Assembly (NCBI GenBank): GCA_965203475.1
Contig: OZ241890.1
Coordinates: forward strand, 1,426,001 to 1,490,000
From: JABDMD01 sp965203475
Lineage (GTDB): Bacteria; Pseudomonadota; Gammaproteobacteria; UBA4575
Length of the DNA stretch: 64,000 bases
Reading direction: 5' to 3'
The position numbers were made by a program, and so were the translations under genes. Under the pieces are notes generated by a model, which worked only from the letters and a program-made list of their open reading frames with translations, was not told where the DNA came from and did not search any database. Below, piece by piece: positions 47,501 through 56,437 of the stretch. The stretch's first letter is position 1, and every line of letters begins with the position of its first letter.

Positions 47501-48209
47501 GTAATTGGCTCACTATACTTTCTTTTAAGTCGGCATGATTCCCTTCTTGCAACTCTCTTGGTAGTACAATATTTGCAAAACGTATTCGTATTAAACGACT
47601 GACTTGTAATCCTTGAGATTCCCACAAGCGGCGAATTTCACGGTTGCGTCCTTCTTTAATAACGACTCGGCACCAAGTATTGGTACCTTGATGTTCTTGT
47701 ACCTCTAGAATTTTTAACTTGGCTAATCCATCTTCTAATTGCACGCCTTGCTGCAGATTTGAAAGGACCTCATCTGTAATTTTCCCATGTACACGTACAT
47801 GATATTCGCGCTCTATTTGACTACTGGGATGCATTAGTTTGTTAGCAAGTTCACCATCATTGGTGAAAAGCAAAAGTCCGGAGGTATTAATATCCAAACG
47901 TCCTATTGCTATCCAACGCCCAGAATTTAACTTTGGTATATTTTCAAAGACGGTTGGTCGTTGTTCTGGATCATTTCGTGTAACAACTTCGCCAACAGGT
48001 TTGTTGTAGACAAGCACTTTAGTGATTGTATTGGTCTTTACCTTTAACGGTTGCCCTCGAATAACAATCGATTCTGTACCATCAATTTGCTGGCCAAGCT
48101 TACAAAGCTCTCCGTTAATGACGATATCGCCTGCTGCTATCCAACGTTCAATTTCTCTCCGTGACCCTAGTCCCTGATGGGCCAAAAATTTTTGCACACG
48201 TTGCGTCAA
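47478..48209 (-). CDS. rluB: 23S rRNA pseudouridine synthase (RluB family)
   Basis: The 243-residue enzyme has an N-terminal S4 RNA-binding domain (about 1-60) and the RsuA/RluB catalytic core, with the nucleophile Asp106 in GRLDINTSGLLLFTNDG. The family makes a pseudouridine in helix 80 of 23S rRNA. In related bacteria rluB follows scpB directly; here a 6.5-kb insert separates them. A small acidic protein gene lies 2 bp upstream, in the same operon. Confidence 0.95.
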   Translation of the reverse strand: MTQRVQKFLAHQGLGSRREIERWIAAGDIVINGELCKLGQQIDGTESIVIRGQPLKVKTNTITKVLVYNKPVGEVVTRNDPEQRPTVFENIPKLNSGRWIAIGRLDINTSGLLLFTNDGELANKLMHPSSQIEREYHVRVHGKITDEVLSNLQQGVQLEDGLAKLKILEVQEHQGTNTWCRVVIKEGRNREIRRLWESQGLQVSRLIRIRFANIVLPRELQEGNHADLKESIVSQLLNHKIQD

Positions 48210-48211
48210 AG

Positions 48212-48451
48212 CTATGTGATTTGTTTAAGAGCACTCAGAAGTTCATCATGCTCTTCATTGGATACATAGCCATCTGAAATAATGGCTTTTATTTTGGTAT
48301 TGATTGCATCAAAAGGTAGGGTGTCTAATAAATCTGAATTGTTATTCAACCATTTGTTTAAACTGAATATCTCCTTATCTTCAATTTCATCATCTGCCGT
48401 AATTGCATTAATCATCCCTAAAAGCTCATTTAAACGATCACCATCACTCAT
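48212..48451 (-). CDS. small acidic TerB-like protein
   Basis: The 79-residue, acidic, all-helical protein shows two duplicated-looking segments, NAITADDEIEDKEIFSLNKW and AIISDGYVSNEEHDELLSAL, resembling the stand-alone TerB/DjlA-like helical domain that sometimes precedes BRCT or exonuclease domains. No function is known. The gene ends 2 bp before rluB and is likely co-transcribed with it. Confidence 0.7.
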   Translation of the reverse strand: MSDGDRLNELLGMINAITADDEIEDKEIFSLNKWLNNNSDLLDTLPFDAINTKIKAIISDGYVSNEEHDELLSALKQIT

Positions 48452-48567
48452 ACATGCTCCCAGAAATTATTACTTAAATATTATTTTACAAGATATAGTA
48501 AGCATAAGGATATGCGAATAAGATTATTATCAGGGATGATGTGCTCGATTAGAACTTTCCTATACTA

Positions 48568-48599
48568 AAATGTCCGCTATTGGCCAATAGCGGACATTT
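48568..48599. repeat. perfect 32-bp palindrome, 3' of the beta-helix gene
   Basis: The left arm AAATGTCCGCTATTGG (48568-48583) is followed without spacer by its exact reverse complement (48584-48599). As RNA it could form a long stem, although without a loop, and no T-run follows on either side, so a simple intrinsic terminator is not obvious. The right half, AATAGCGGACATTTCT (to 48601), recurs at 54878-54893. It may be a mobile or repeat family of the genome. Confidence 0.85.
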
Positions 48600-48653
48600 C
48601 TTACTACAGTATTCGAAACGTTCATATCTTCTGATTGCGAGGTATGAAGTGGT

Positions 48654-50069
48654 TTATTTAATGACTATCTCTGCTTGTCTAAAGTACTGTTGATTAACGC
48701 ATTTACCATCTTTTACTTCGCCATTACACCAGTTCACCTTTTTGACAGGGTTAACTAAAAGATCATAATTGCCGGTGTTCCCGTCAAGCGTTACATGAGC
48801 TTTTTGTTTCCAACCTTCTGATACTGCGAATGGAACTTTGTTTGGAATGTTACGGGCATTGTGGCTAATGAAAGCATCACGGAATTTATCCGTCATCAAA
48901 TGGAAGCTACCATGCCAGCTAGGATGTGAGTTATCTAGCATTTGCTGGAATATTGTGAACTGATTTTCTTTCATCCACGCTTTAAGCTGCCTAGTCGCAG
49001 CATCGTGAATGTATGGATATGTAGAATTTATCTTGAATGCGTGGCATGGCTTTACACCATAGCACGTGATCTTGTTATTTCTGAAAATGGATTTAAGCAT
49101 AGGACCGTTCCACGTTTCAGGATTGTTGAACTCTTTCGTACCCCAAACTATAGGTTTGTAATAATCACCATCACGAAGTCTATCTACAGTATTCAACTCA
49201 TTTCGCCAGCGGAAATTTACTGCTTTTAATGACCTACTTTTATCTGATCGATGGTAAACAATTTCATTATTTTCAACAATATGCTCACCATTAACATAGA
49301 CTTCGAGAGAAGCCATACCTGACATCTTGTAAGCTTTACCATTCCTATTTGTGCGCTCAAGTACAGTTCCGTCACACTGAATATTGCAAATTTTATTGCC
49401 TCGAATAATGCTCTTTTGTGCAATTACTCGTAGAGCATGCATCTTCCCAGGTGATTCGAAGACATTGCGTTGGATGTTAGCAAAGGAGATGTTATCAATA
49501 TAAGCTGCGTGGTTAGCAGTACCATATCCTAAGTAAGAATCGAGTAACTCCAGATACATGTGTTTATTACCTGCCGAAGTAATAAAGGCATGGCCTTGCC
49601 AATTCGACATGTGCATATTTCGCATCACTGTGAAATGTTTATTGTTTGGAATGCCGACACCTTTTGTCTTTAGGTTCTCAACAAATAATCCTCCATGAAC
49701 AACTGTTTTTTTGCTATTACGGGTCGCATTTACTTTGCCATCAATTTCTGGAAGCTCGCCATTTGGCCCCAGCTTACCTTTGATATGTATACACCCCTTG
49801 AGCCCCTTAACCCGCACTAATTTTCCTTCATGCGGTCGAACAGAATAAGGAATAACAATCTCATGATCCCAGGAACCCACTGGACCACACATTTTCGTAA
49901 TCATCGCCCAGCCGTCTTCAGGGCTATCGTAAGCTGGCATAAAGTAGTCAATATATTTATTTTGACCTTTCAACTCCTGAAGATAGCTGAAATCAGCGTT
50001 CACATTCGGCATAAGAAATACCAGCAAGATGAGACAAGCCCAGAAAGAAGGAAGAATACACATTTTCAC
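48654..50069 (-). CDS. secreted right-handed beta-helix protein
   Basis: The 471-residue product starts with a signal peptide (about 1-25, ending NVNA). The body contains repeated asparagine-rich rungs such as FTVMRNMHMSNWQGHAF, ISFANIQRNVFESPGK and IIRGNKICNIQCDG, which indicate a right-handed parallel beta-helix as in pectate lyases and other polysaccharide-acting proteins. No catalytic triad can be named with certainty. It lies in the insert between rluB and scpB and is divergent from the secreted protein gene at 50882. Confidence 0.8.
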   Translation of the reverse strand: MKMCILPSFWACLILLVFLMPNVNADFSYLQELKGQNKYIDYFMPAYDSPEDGWAMITKMCGPVGSWDHEIVIPYSVRPHEGKLVRVKGLKGCIHIKGKLGPNGELPEIDGKVNATRNSKKTVVHGGLFVENLKTKGVGIPNNKHFTVMRNMHMSNWQGHAFITSAGNKHMYLELLDSYLGYGTANHAAYIDNISFANIQRNVFESPGKMHALRVIAQKSIIRGNKICNIQCDGTVLERTNRNGKAYKMSGMASLEVYVNGEHIVENNEIVYHRSDKSRSLKAVNFRWRNELNTVDRLRDGDYYKPIVWGTKEFNNPETWNGPMLKSIFRNNKITCYGVKPCHAFKINSTYPYIHDAATRQLKAWMKENQFTIFQQMLDNSHPSWHGSFHLMTDKFRDAFISHNARNIPNKVPFAVSEGWKQKAHVTLDGNTGNYDLLVNPVKKVNWCNGEVKDGKCVNQQYFRQAEIVIK

Positions 50070-50881
50070 AGTACTAATGGAATATTAGGATTAATTATAT
50101 CAAAGAGGTTTTATTTTTTTAGAACAGTTTTGGTTCGGTTTGGAAGGTCTGTGTTAATCATGTGCTTAAAAAGGTTAGATCCTTTTTTATAATCAGAATT
50201 GTATAGAATTATTAATTTGATAGAGAATTTCTCACTCAAAAAACACATTAAATATTTGCTAATAAAAAATGAGTTTGTAGAAGTCAATGAGTTTGTAGAA
50301 GTCGATGAAATTGTTCCTTAATGTGCCCTAACTCGCATAATCTAAACTTGAATGTCTGCTTTCTGCCTGAATCAGACAATTAACATTCCTAAAAATAAAA
50401 TTCCAAAATAAAGTATCAAACCGACTTCATATATAATAACAATTCAAAATTTTTAACTGTTCTTTAACTACAAATGTATAATAAAAACTTAATTTGAATT
50501 AATATTAAAAAACTAATATTTAATTAACCCCTATAGTAATACTGACTTGTGGTGACTGAAAAAAGAACGATTGTATTTGTTGAATAAATTCTCCTGCAAT
50601 CTCAAAGAAAGTCCAATAACATATATTAATGCAAAAGCATCTGATTTGTATGGATTTGACTAGTTTCGTCATAATTAATGAAATTATTAGCAATAGAATA
50701 TTATCTATTCTTTATTAAATTTGTCTTTTAACTATATGATCAATATTAATTTATAGAAATTTCTTTCATTTAAGACTCATACATTAAAGTTAATTATTTA
50801 TATGGTTGACTAAGTCAAAATAAATTATTACCTTCTAGTACATATAAATATAAATTTTGCATTTGAATCAGGGGGAAATTA
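50070..50881. other. 812-bp AT-rich divergent intergenic region
   Basis: No gene of convincing length is present. The region separates the two divergent secreted-protein genes and should hold their promoters. It contains an 18-bp tandem repeat (ATGAGTTTGTAGAAGTC plus one base, twice) at 50269-50304, and a palindrome, TTGACT-A-AGTCAA, at 50806-50818, about 64 bp before the next start. A strong ribosome-binding site, AGGGGGA, precedes the ATG at 50882. Promoter elements could not be assigned with confidence. Confidence 0.5.
50269..50304. repeat. 18-bp tandem repeat, two copies
   Basis: Two adjacent copies of ATGAGTTTGTAGAAGTC followed by A or G occupy 50269-50286 and 50287-50304, and a third copy begins (ATGA) and then diverges. 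The repeat lies in non-coding DNA, and each copy contains an in-frame stop, so it does not encode a repeat peptide. It may simply be a slippage product. Confidence 0.8.
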
Positions 50882-51700
50882 ATGTGCATAGGCCATAAAT
50901 TCTCAGATGTATTTGCAAATTTATTAAACTACATATCTTTCTGTATGCATTACTTTAAAGTAGTGTTAGTCCTATTAATTTTTAGTATTTATCTTGTATA
51001 CCCCCAAAACCTTTCAGCTATTGAAAAAATAAACATTATCTTAGACAGTGATGCCCATGGACAAATTATTGAGGGTAAATTTCGAGAAATAAAAAAACAA
51101 AAAGCACACGATAAAAGCGCACTTAAATCTAAAAAAAACAAATTGCATATATTTCGTTTTAGACCCGAAATAACACAGCCTGGCTATTATCATATTTACG
51201 CATGGTGGCCAGCATCATCAAATCATTCTTCTAAGGCTGTATATAAGATTTATCACAGTGGCGGAGTAGCCACAATTAATGTGGATCAACGAATACAAGG
51301 CGGTCAATGGAATTCATTAGGGCAATTCTCATTAGGAATCACAAAATCAAATATTGTTGAAATTTCAAATCCTAACGGTGGAAATATTATTGCAGATGCA
51401 ATTCGATTCGAATATATAGGCAACAACTTGCCTAACTTGCTAATTGAAACGAATACATTACCAATTGCCAATTTCGGAGAAGAATTTGAAGAACAGTTAA
51501 CTGCTTCTGGTGGACTTGGACCGTATTTTTGGAATATAAATTCTGCACTACCGCAAGGTCTTATTTTTAACTCAAAAACAGGCATCCTTTCAGGAATTCC
51601 TGAAAAATCTGGGACATATAATTTAGTAGTTCAAGTATTCGATGCTTTTGGTATGTCTACAAGTGCAGACGTTAAGCTACATGTTCTAGACGATAACTGA
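50882..51700 (+). CDS. secreted protein with golvesin-like and Ig-like (He_PIG) domains
   Basis: The 272-residue product has a long N-terminus with a hydrophobic segment (about residues 21-45) acting as signal sequence. Residues about 50-180 resemble golvesin/xanthan-lyase-type carbohydrate-associated domains: GYYHIYAWWPASSNHSSKA and NIIADAIRFEYIG are typical. Residues 185-272 form a putative Ig domain of He_PIG type, with LTASGGLGPYFWNINSALP and GLIFNSKTGILSGIPEKSG. The protein probably lies outside the cell or on its surface. A strong AGGGGGA ribosome-binding site precedes the ATG. The broken multidomain gene follows after 77 bp. Confidence 0.8.
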   Translation: MCIGHKFSDVFANLLNYISFCMHYFKVVLVLLIFSIYLVYPQNLSAIEKINIILDSDAHGQIIEGKFREIKKQKAHDKSALKSKKNKLHIFRFRPEITQPGYYHIYAWWPASSNHSSKAVYKIYHSGGVATINVDQRIQGGQWNSLGQFSLGITKSNIVEISNPNGGNIIADAIRFEYIGNNLPNLLIETNTLPIANFGEEFEEQLTASGGLGPYFWNINSALPQGLIFNSKTGILSGIPEKSGTYNLVVQVFDAFGMSTSADVKLHVLDDN

Positions 51701-51777
51701 ACACTATAAATATTTTAGTGAGTTGTTAAAAAAATTAAGAAATTGATAATTCTATTAATGTAAATACGGGTATCAAT

Positions 51778-54384
51778 TTGGGGTATAAAATAAAACAAAT
51801 ACTTATTTTTGCAGTATTAATAATTATCTTTTCTTCTGCAAAAGCAAATCCTGATTTAAGTAATCTTATTTCCATATTGGAAAATATGCCTGAAGGAAAT
51901 TGGGAAAAAATAAATCTGAACCTATATTCTGATGTGTGGACTCCAAAAGACTTAAGACCTCTCAAGGGTTCTAAATCAATTCCCAAGCCTGAGAAAATAA
52001 TTCAAGCATGGAGCTCTTTTGCTTAGGACACAAAACGTGGTGACTTAATTATATATGGTGGTGGACATGCAAATTACTCTGGTAACGATGTTTATCGATG
52101 GAGAGGGACTACTCAATTATGGGAACGTGCTTCATTACCGAGTGAAATTATTCAAGATGATTTAAGTAATTGGATGGCAATTGATGGAGTAGATGAAGCT
52201 CCTGCTCCTGCTTCTGCTCATACTTATGACAACAATATTTACTTACCCATAATTGATCGTTTTGTAACATTTGGTGGTGCGGCTTACAACAACGGAAGTA
52301 GTTTCAAACGACAAGTAGATTCTAATACTGACAGGCCAACTGGCCCATATTTTTTTGACCTATCTAGAGCAGATGGAGATAAAGTAGGTGGCACAACAGG
52401 ATCTCACGTACAACGTGAAGGCCCTTTCCCAGAAATTATTGGGGGAAATATGTGGGAGAACCGCGACATATACGGAAACATTCCTGGAAATCCATCTTTA
52501 CCAAAAAACTTTGTACATGGTAGTACGGCGTATACACAAGAAAATAATAAGGATGTTGTTTACGTTAGTGCACGTGAAGGTAGCGCTACTCTCGGACTTT
52601 ATAAATATGTTGTCAATGACATAAATGACCCTCTTCAGGATACGATTGAAAAAGTGGGGCGATTTTTTGATGGAATTAAAAATCAAGGACCAGGGACATT
52701 TGATCCGATCCGTAATTTATTTCTAAAAGCTGGTAAACATGGATTGGGATATTGGGACTTGAATAACGCTGGACCGCAAAACAATGATGTTGTGTTTACA
52801 CCTTCTGAACCAACCGGCGAACTGACCTTAATAGACTTAAGGGATTATGGTTTAGATTACGACCCTATAGCAGACCGTTTCGCAATTTGGGATGGATCAG
52901 GCACCGTTTGGATGCTACTGCCTCCTCCAACTGTTTCTCCTTTAGGCTGGAACTTACAAAAGCAGCCTACCCCCACATCATCAGTACCAGATGGATTTAC
53001 AGGTACAGGTATTTTAGGAAAATGGAAATTTATTCCCAACCTAAATGCATTCATTGGTCTTCAAGGAAGGAAAGATGGAAACATATGGCTGTACAAGCCA
53101 TTTGGCTGGCAAAACCCAAGCTTTGATGATGACACGGATGGCGATGGGTTACCTGATGATTATGAAATTAATAATGGATTAGATCCAAATGACCCAACAG
53201 ATGCTGATGAAGACCTTGATTCTGACGGTATAAGCAATCTTGAAGAATTCCTAGGCGGAACAAACCCAACTACACCGGATGTAATACCACCGATTATTAA
53301 TCCAGAAGGCGGCACTTTTAATGATGTTGTTAGTGTAACGTTAGCAACTACAACGCAAAATACTAATATTTATTACACATTGGATGGAACACCACCCGAT
53401 AATTTGTCAACTTTATATGTTGGACCCTTTGATCTTACAATCGATACCCAAGTAAGAGCATTTGCAATTAGAAATGGATACACCGACAGTCAAGAAAGCT
53501 CAGCCAATTTTATAGTTTTACCGCCAAATCAAGCACCGGTTATTTCATCATTAACTGCTGTTCCTCAAGTTTTATTCGATACTCAAACCAGTCAACTAGA
53601 AATTATTGCATCTGATCCAGATGATTCTCCAGAAGCACTCACTTATCTCTGGTCTATTCAGACTGGCAGCGGCTCTTTTGATGATTCTACTCTTGCTAAT
53701 CCAATATTCACACCATCGGATGTATCAAGCCCAATACAAACTACTATCTCTGTGATGGTGTCAGATGGGCAAGATACTATTGATCAACAAATTACTCTTA
53801 CGGTTGAAAACACACCACCATTATTATATTCAAATAACTTTGAGAACATAAATAACTTAATCAACTGGACTATTTTTGATGAAGGCACCCTTCTTTCACC
53901 TTCACAATGGTCAGTAACGAATGGAGTTTTAGAACAAACAAGCAATATACGTAACCCTTCTGTAGTTGGAATTCCTGACTTGAAAGGCACTTATATCAAG
54001 TATGATGGTGGTAACAGCTGGATAAACTACAAAACTACATTTACAACTCGTTCAACCGACGATGATGACTTTGGAATAATGTTCAGAGCACAAGACAATA
54101 ATAATTATTATCGTTTTTCATGGAATAGCGCTCAAGGATATCGACGATTAGTAAAAAATATCGATGGTGTTTTTACGACTCTCTATTCAGACAATGTTCC
54201 ATTCACCGAAAATCAAGAATATACAATAGAAGCAATAGCTAATAATTCAACAATTGAAATACGTGTTAACAGAACATTAATTTTTTCAGGAACTGATACA
54301 GAACTCTCAAATGGAAGTATCGCATTTTATACATGGGCAAATGACGGAGCATTTTTTGACAATTTAACAGTCGAAGGCTTGTAA
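51778..54384 (+). pseudogene. large secreted multidomain protein interrupted by an in-frame amber codon
   Basis: From TTG at 51778 one reading frame runs to 54384, broken only by TAG at 52024-52026 (codon 83). The first 82 residues hold a signal peptide (cleavage near AKANP). After the amber the same frame continues DTKRGDLIIYGGGHANYSGN, a typical kelch/galactose-oxidase-like segment, to about residue 445. Then come calcium-binding TSP3-like repeats (DTDGDGLPDDYEINNG, about 450-495), a CHB_HEX-like domain (about 505-580), an Ig/PKD-like domain (about 585-680) and a C-terminal LamG-like region (about 685-868). TAG is used as a normal stop elsewhere here, so a recent nonsense mutation is likely; readthrough or internal restart (ATG at 52174) is possible. 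Confidence 0.85.
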
Positions 54385-54626
54385 TATCTCTGATGTGAAA
54401 ATCTAGTTGTAATTTATAAAATATTTCAATAAAAGATTAAAATTCATGGGTTTGTATAATCACGTTTGAACATTTCTCGAAATGATCTTATTTTTATAGC
54501 TTAATCCAATAGAATTACGCGCCGATTTCAAGTAGAAAATAAAATTTTGCTGACATTGGCAATCACTAAATACTGTTCAATTTTACTTATAAGAAAACTC
54601 TAACAACCATCTTTGTAGTCAGTATG

Positions 54627-54794
54627 CTATTCAAGTGGAATGCTTTCTCCTTTCAATACCTCAGTAATAGTTGCAGAGTCTTTTACTTTAGCTGGATTAG
54701 TTATATCAGTTTGCATTGTAAATTCTCCATTAAATAACTCGGATTTATAAGCACTATCAATGCAACTTAAATTTACTTCGTCGCGCAATACCAT
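54627..54794 (-). CDS. possible 55-codon gene or gene remnant, unknown
   Basis: Read on the minus strand, ATG at 54794 opens a 55-codon frame that ends with TAG at 54627. The peptide contains FNGEFTMQTDITNPAKVKDS and ends GESIPLE. There is no signal peptide and no clear ribosome-binding site. The composition looks protein-like (few rare runs, balanced charges), so it may be the tail of a decayed gene. I do not recognise it. Confidence 0.3.
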   Translation of the reverse strand: MVLRDEVNLSCIDSAYKSELFNGEFTMQTDITNPAKVKDSATITEVLKGESIPLE

Positions 54795-54877
54795 AGTTTA
54801 AGAAGGATATAAACCGAAAATGACTAATACCAAGAAAAAGAACTAAACCATGATGTTTCTTATATTCGCTTTGAGTT

Positions 54878-54893
54878 AATAGCGGACATTTCT
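54878..54893 (+). repeat. second copy of the 16-bp AATAGCGGACATTTCT repeat
   Basis: The 16 bases match 48586-48601 exactly and in the same orientation, 6.3 kb away. The sequence to the left (ATATTCGCTTTG) is a degraded form of the other palindrome arm. The copies bracket the accessory insert between rluB and scpB. This could be a trace of insertion or just two members of a repeat family. Confidence 0.75.
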
Positions 54894-54939
54894 AAAAAAA
54901 TTTTTAAAATACAAAGGCCCCACCCAAAAAGAAAATTAT

Positions 54940-55581
54940 TTAATGCCTCGTCTCATTAGCATCCACAATATCACCGGACTCTGTGACGACCCCTAATTGA
55001 ACTTTTTCATCTGCTTCTGGATCAGGTAAATCTAGTTCGGGATGCTCTTGATCAAGATCAGTTAATTCTGCCAGTGTGGGTAGTTCATTTAATGTTTTTA
55101 AATTGAAATAATCAAGAAATTGTTTCGTACTGCCATAGAGTGCTGGGCGACCTGGTACTTCTTTGTGCCCAACTACTTTTACCCATTCACGTTCAAGCAA
55201 AGTTTTAATAATGCTGCTGCTAACACTTACACCGCGCACCTCTTCAATTTCACCTCGCGTGATGGGTTGTCGATAAACTATTAAGGCTAAGGTCTCTAAT
55301 AATGCACGTGTATAACGCGGGGGTTTTTCTTGCCATAAACGTGCCACCCAAGGTTGTACTTCGACAAGAGTTTGATAACGATAACCACTGGCAATTTTTT
55401 TAAGTTCAACTCCACGTCCTTCACAATCTTTTTGCAATTCTGTCAATGCATTTTTGATTTGATCACGTGTAGGTTTGTCATTATCCAATTGAAACAGTTG
55501 TAGCAAACGATCAATATTAAGTGCTGTGTCTGCCGCCATTAATGCAGCTTCAACAATATTCTTAACCTGCTTATCATCCAT
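54940..55581 (-). CDS. scpB: segregation and condensation protein B
   Basis: The 213-residue protein is made of two winged-helix domains (about 1-75 and 85-165). The segment LETLALIVYRQPITRGEIEEVRGV is the conserved heart of ScpB and is given here as its first 20 residues LETLALIVYRQPITRGEIEE. The C-terminal tail is acidic. ScpB joins ScpA and SMC in the chromosome-condensing complex. The gene starts 5 bp after scpA on the same strand. Confidence 0.97.
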   Translation of the reverse strand: MDDKQVKNIVEAALMAADTALNIDRLLQLFQLDNDKPTRDQIKNALTELQKDCEGRGVELKKIASGYRYQTLVEVQPWVARLWQEKPPRYTRALLETLALIVYRQPITRGEIEEVRGVSVSSSIIKTLLEREWVKVVGHKEVPGRPALYGSTKQFLDYFNLKTLNELPTLAELTDLDQEHPELDLPDPEADEKVQLGVVTESGDIVDANETRH

Positions 55582-55586
55582 TGTAT

Positions 55587-56423
55587 TTATTCCACCTCTT
55601 CATCAATTGGGCCCTTAACCGCCGGCTTAACATATATAGGCGCAAAGGGCTCTGATTGCACCAGCTCAATAACATGTTCCTTGATGAGTTCAAGCAATGC
55701 CAAAAAAGTCACAATAGCCCCACTACGCCCTTCTTCTGGTGTGAAGAAAGAACAGAATTCCATAAAGTCGTCAACATTGAGCATAGACAAAATTTTCGAC
55801 ATGCGTTCACGCACCGAAAGTGGTTCACGTTGAATATGATGGCTGGCAAACATTTGTGCACGTTGCATGACTTCTTGAAAAGCTAAAACGACATCCTTTA
55901 CACCCACCTTAGGTTGCGGTCTTTCGAATTCATATTCTGATTGAATGACAGACACGCCATAAATATCTCGATACAACCTTGGAAGTTCATTAATATCCTC
56001 AGCTGCTTTCTTAAAGCGTTCATATTCTTGCAAGCGACGAATCAATTCTGCACGGGGATCATCTTCATCGTCTTCTTCTACTGGCCTTGGCAATAACATG
56101 CGTGATTTAATTTCAGCTAGCATGGCTGCCATCACTAAATATTCTGCTGCCAGTTCTAAGCGTAATTCTTTCATCAACTCAATGTATTCCATATATTGCT
56201 GGGTAATTTGCGCAATAGGCAAGGCGAGAATGTCTAAATTTTGGCGTTTAATTAAATACAGCAATAAATCGAGCGGACCCTCAAATGCATCCAGAAAAAT
56301 TTCTAATGCATCAGGGGGAATGAACAGGTCCTCTGGTGGAACCGTCATGGGCTCACCTTTTACAACTGCAAAAGGTAATTCAGCTTGCAAGCTTTCTTGA
56401 GAAGAATTTTCTGTGTCTGTCAC
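55587..56423 (-). CDS. scpA: segregation and condensation protein A
   Basis: The 278-residue kleisin contains FEGPLDLLLYLIKRQNLDIL (residues 49-68), the SMC-binding N-terminal motif, and the following MAAMLAEIKSRMLLP. It bridges SMC and ScpB in chromosome segregation. A 35-40-residue N-terminal extension precedes the conserved part. It lies 14 bp after trpS and 5 bp before scpB, in the typical operon order. Confidence 0.97.
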   Translation of the reverse strand: MTDTENSSQESLQAELPFAVVKGEPMTVPPEDLFIPPDALEIFLDAFEGPLDLLLYLIKRQNLDILALPIAQITQQYMEYIELMKELRLELAAEYLVMAAMLAEIKSRMLLPRPVEEDDEDDPRAELIRRLQEYERFKKAAEDINELPRLYRDIYGVSVIQSEYEFERPQPKVGVKDVVLAFQEVMQRAQMFASHHIQREPLSVRERMSKILSMLNVDDFMEFCSFFTPEEGRSGAIVTFLALLELIKEHVIELVQSEPFAPIYVKPAVKGPIDEEVE

Positions 56424-56437
56424 AAATACATCCTTAC

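Larger units (their letters stand above)
54385..54939. other. intergenic region with relic-like sequence, 3' of scpB
   Basis: This 555-bp stretch separates the multidomain pseudogene from scpB. It holds a short minus-strand frame of 55 codons (54627-54794) and, at 54878-54893, a copy of AATAGCGGACATTTCT that is also found in the palindrome at 48568-48599. The remainder shows no gene or RNA that I recognise. It is likely the right edge of the accessory insert. Confidence 0.45.

Noticed and set aside
48568..48599. Classical intrinsic terminator for the beta-helix gene
   Set aside because: No T-run follows the stem on the relevant strand, and there is no loop sequence.
50269..50304. CRISPR-like or protein-coding repeat
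   Set aside because: There are only two adjacent 18-bp copies, without spacers, and each contains a stop codon.
52024..52026. TAG as a sense codon throughout this genome
   Set aside because: Several intact genes in the window end with TAG at the expected length, so a general reassignment is unlikely.
52174..54384. Calling the 736-codon frame as an independent complete gene
   Set aside because: It would start inside a conserved kelch-like segment and lack the signal peptide that is encoded in frame before the amber codon.
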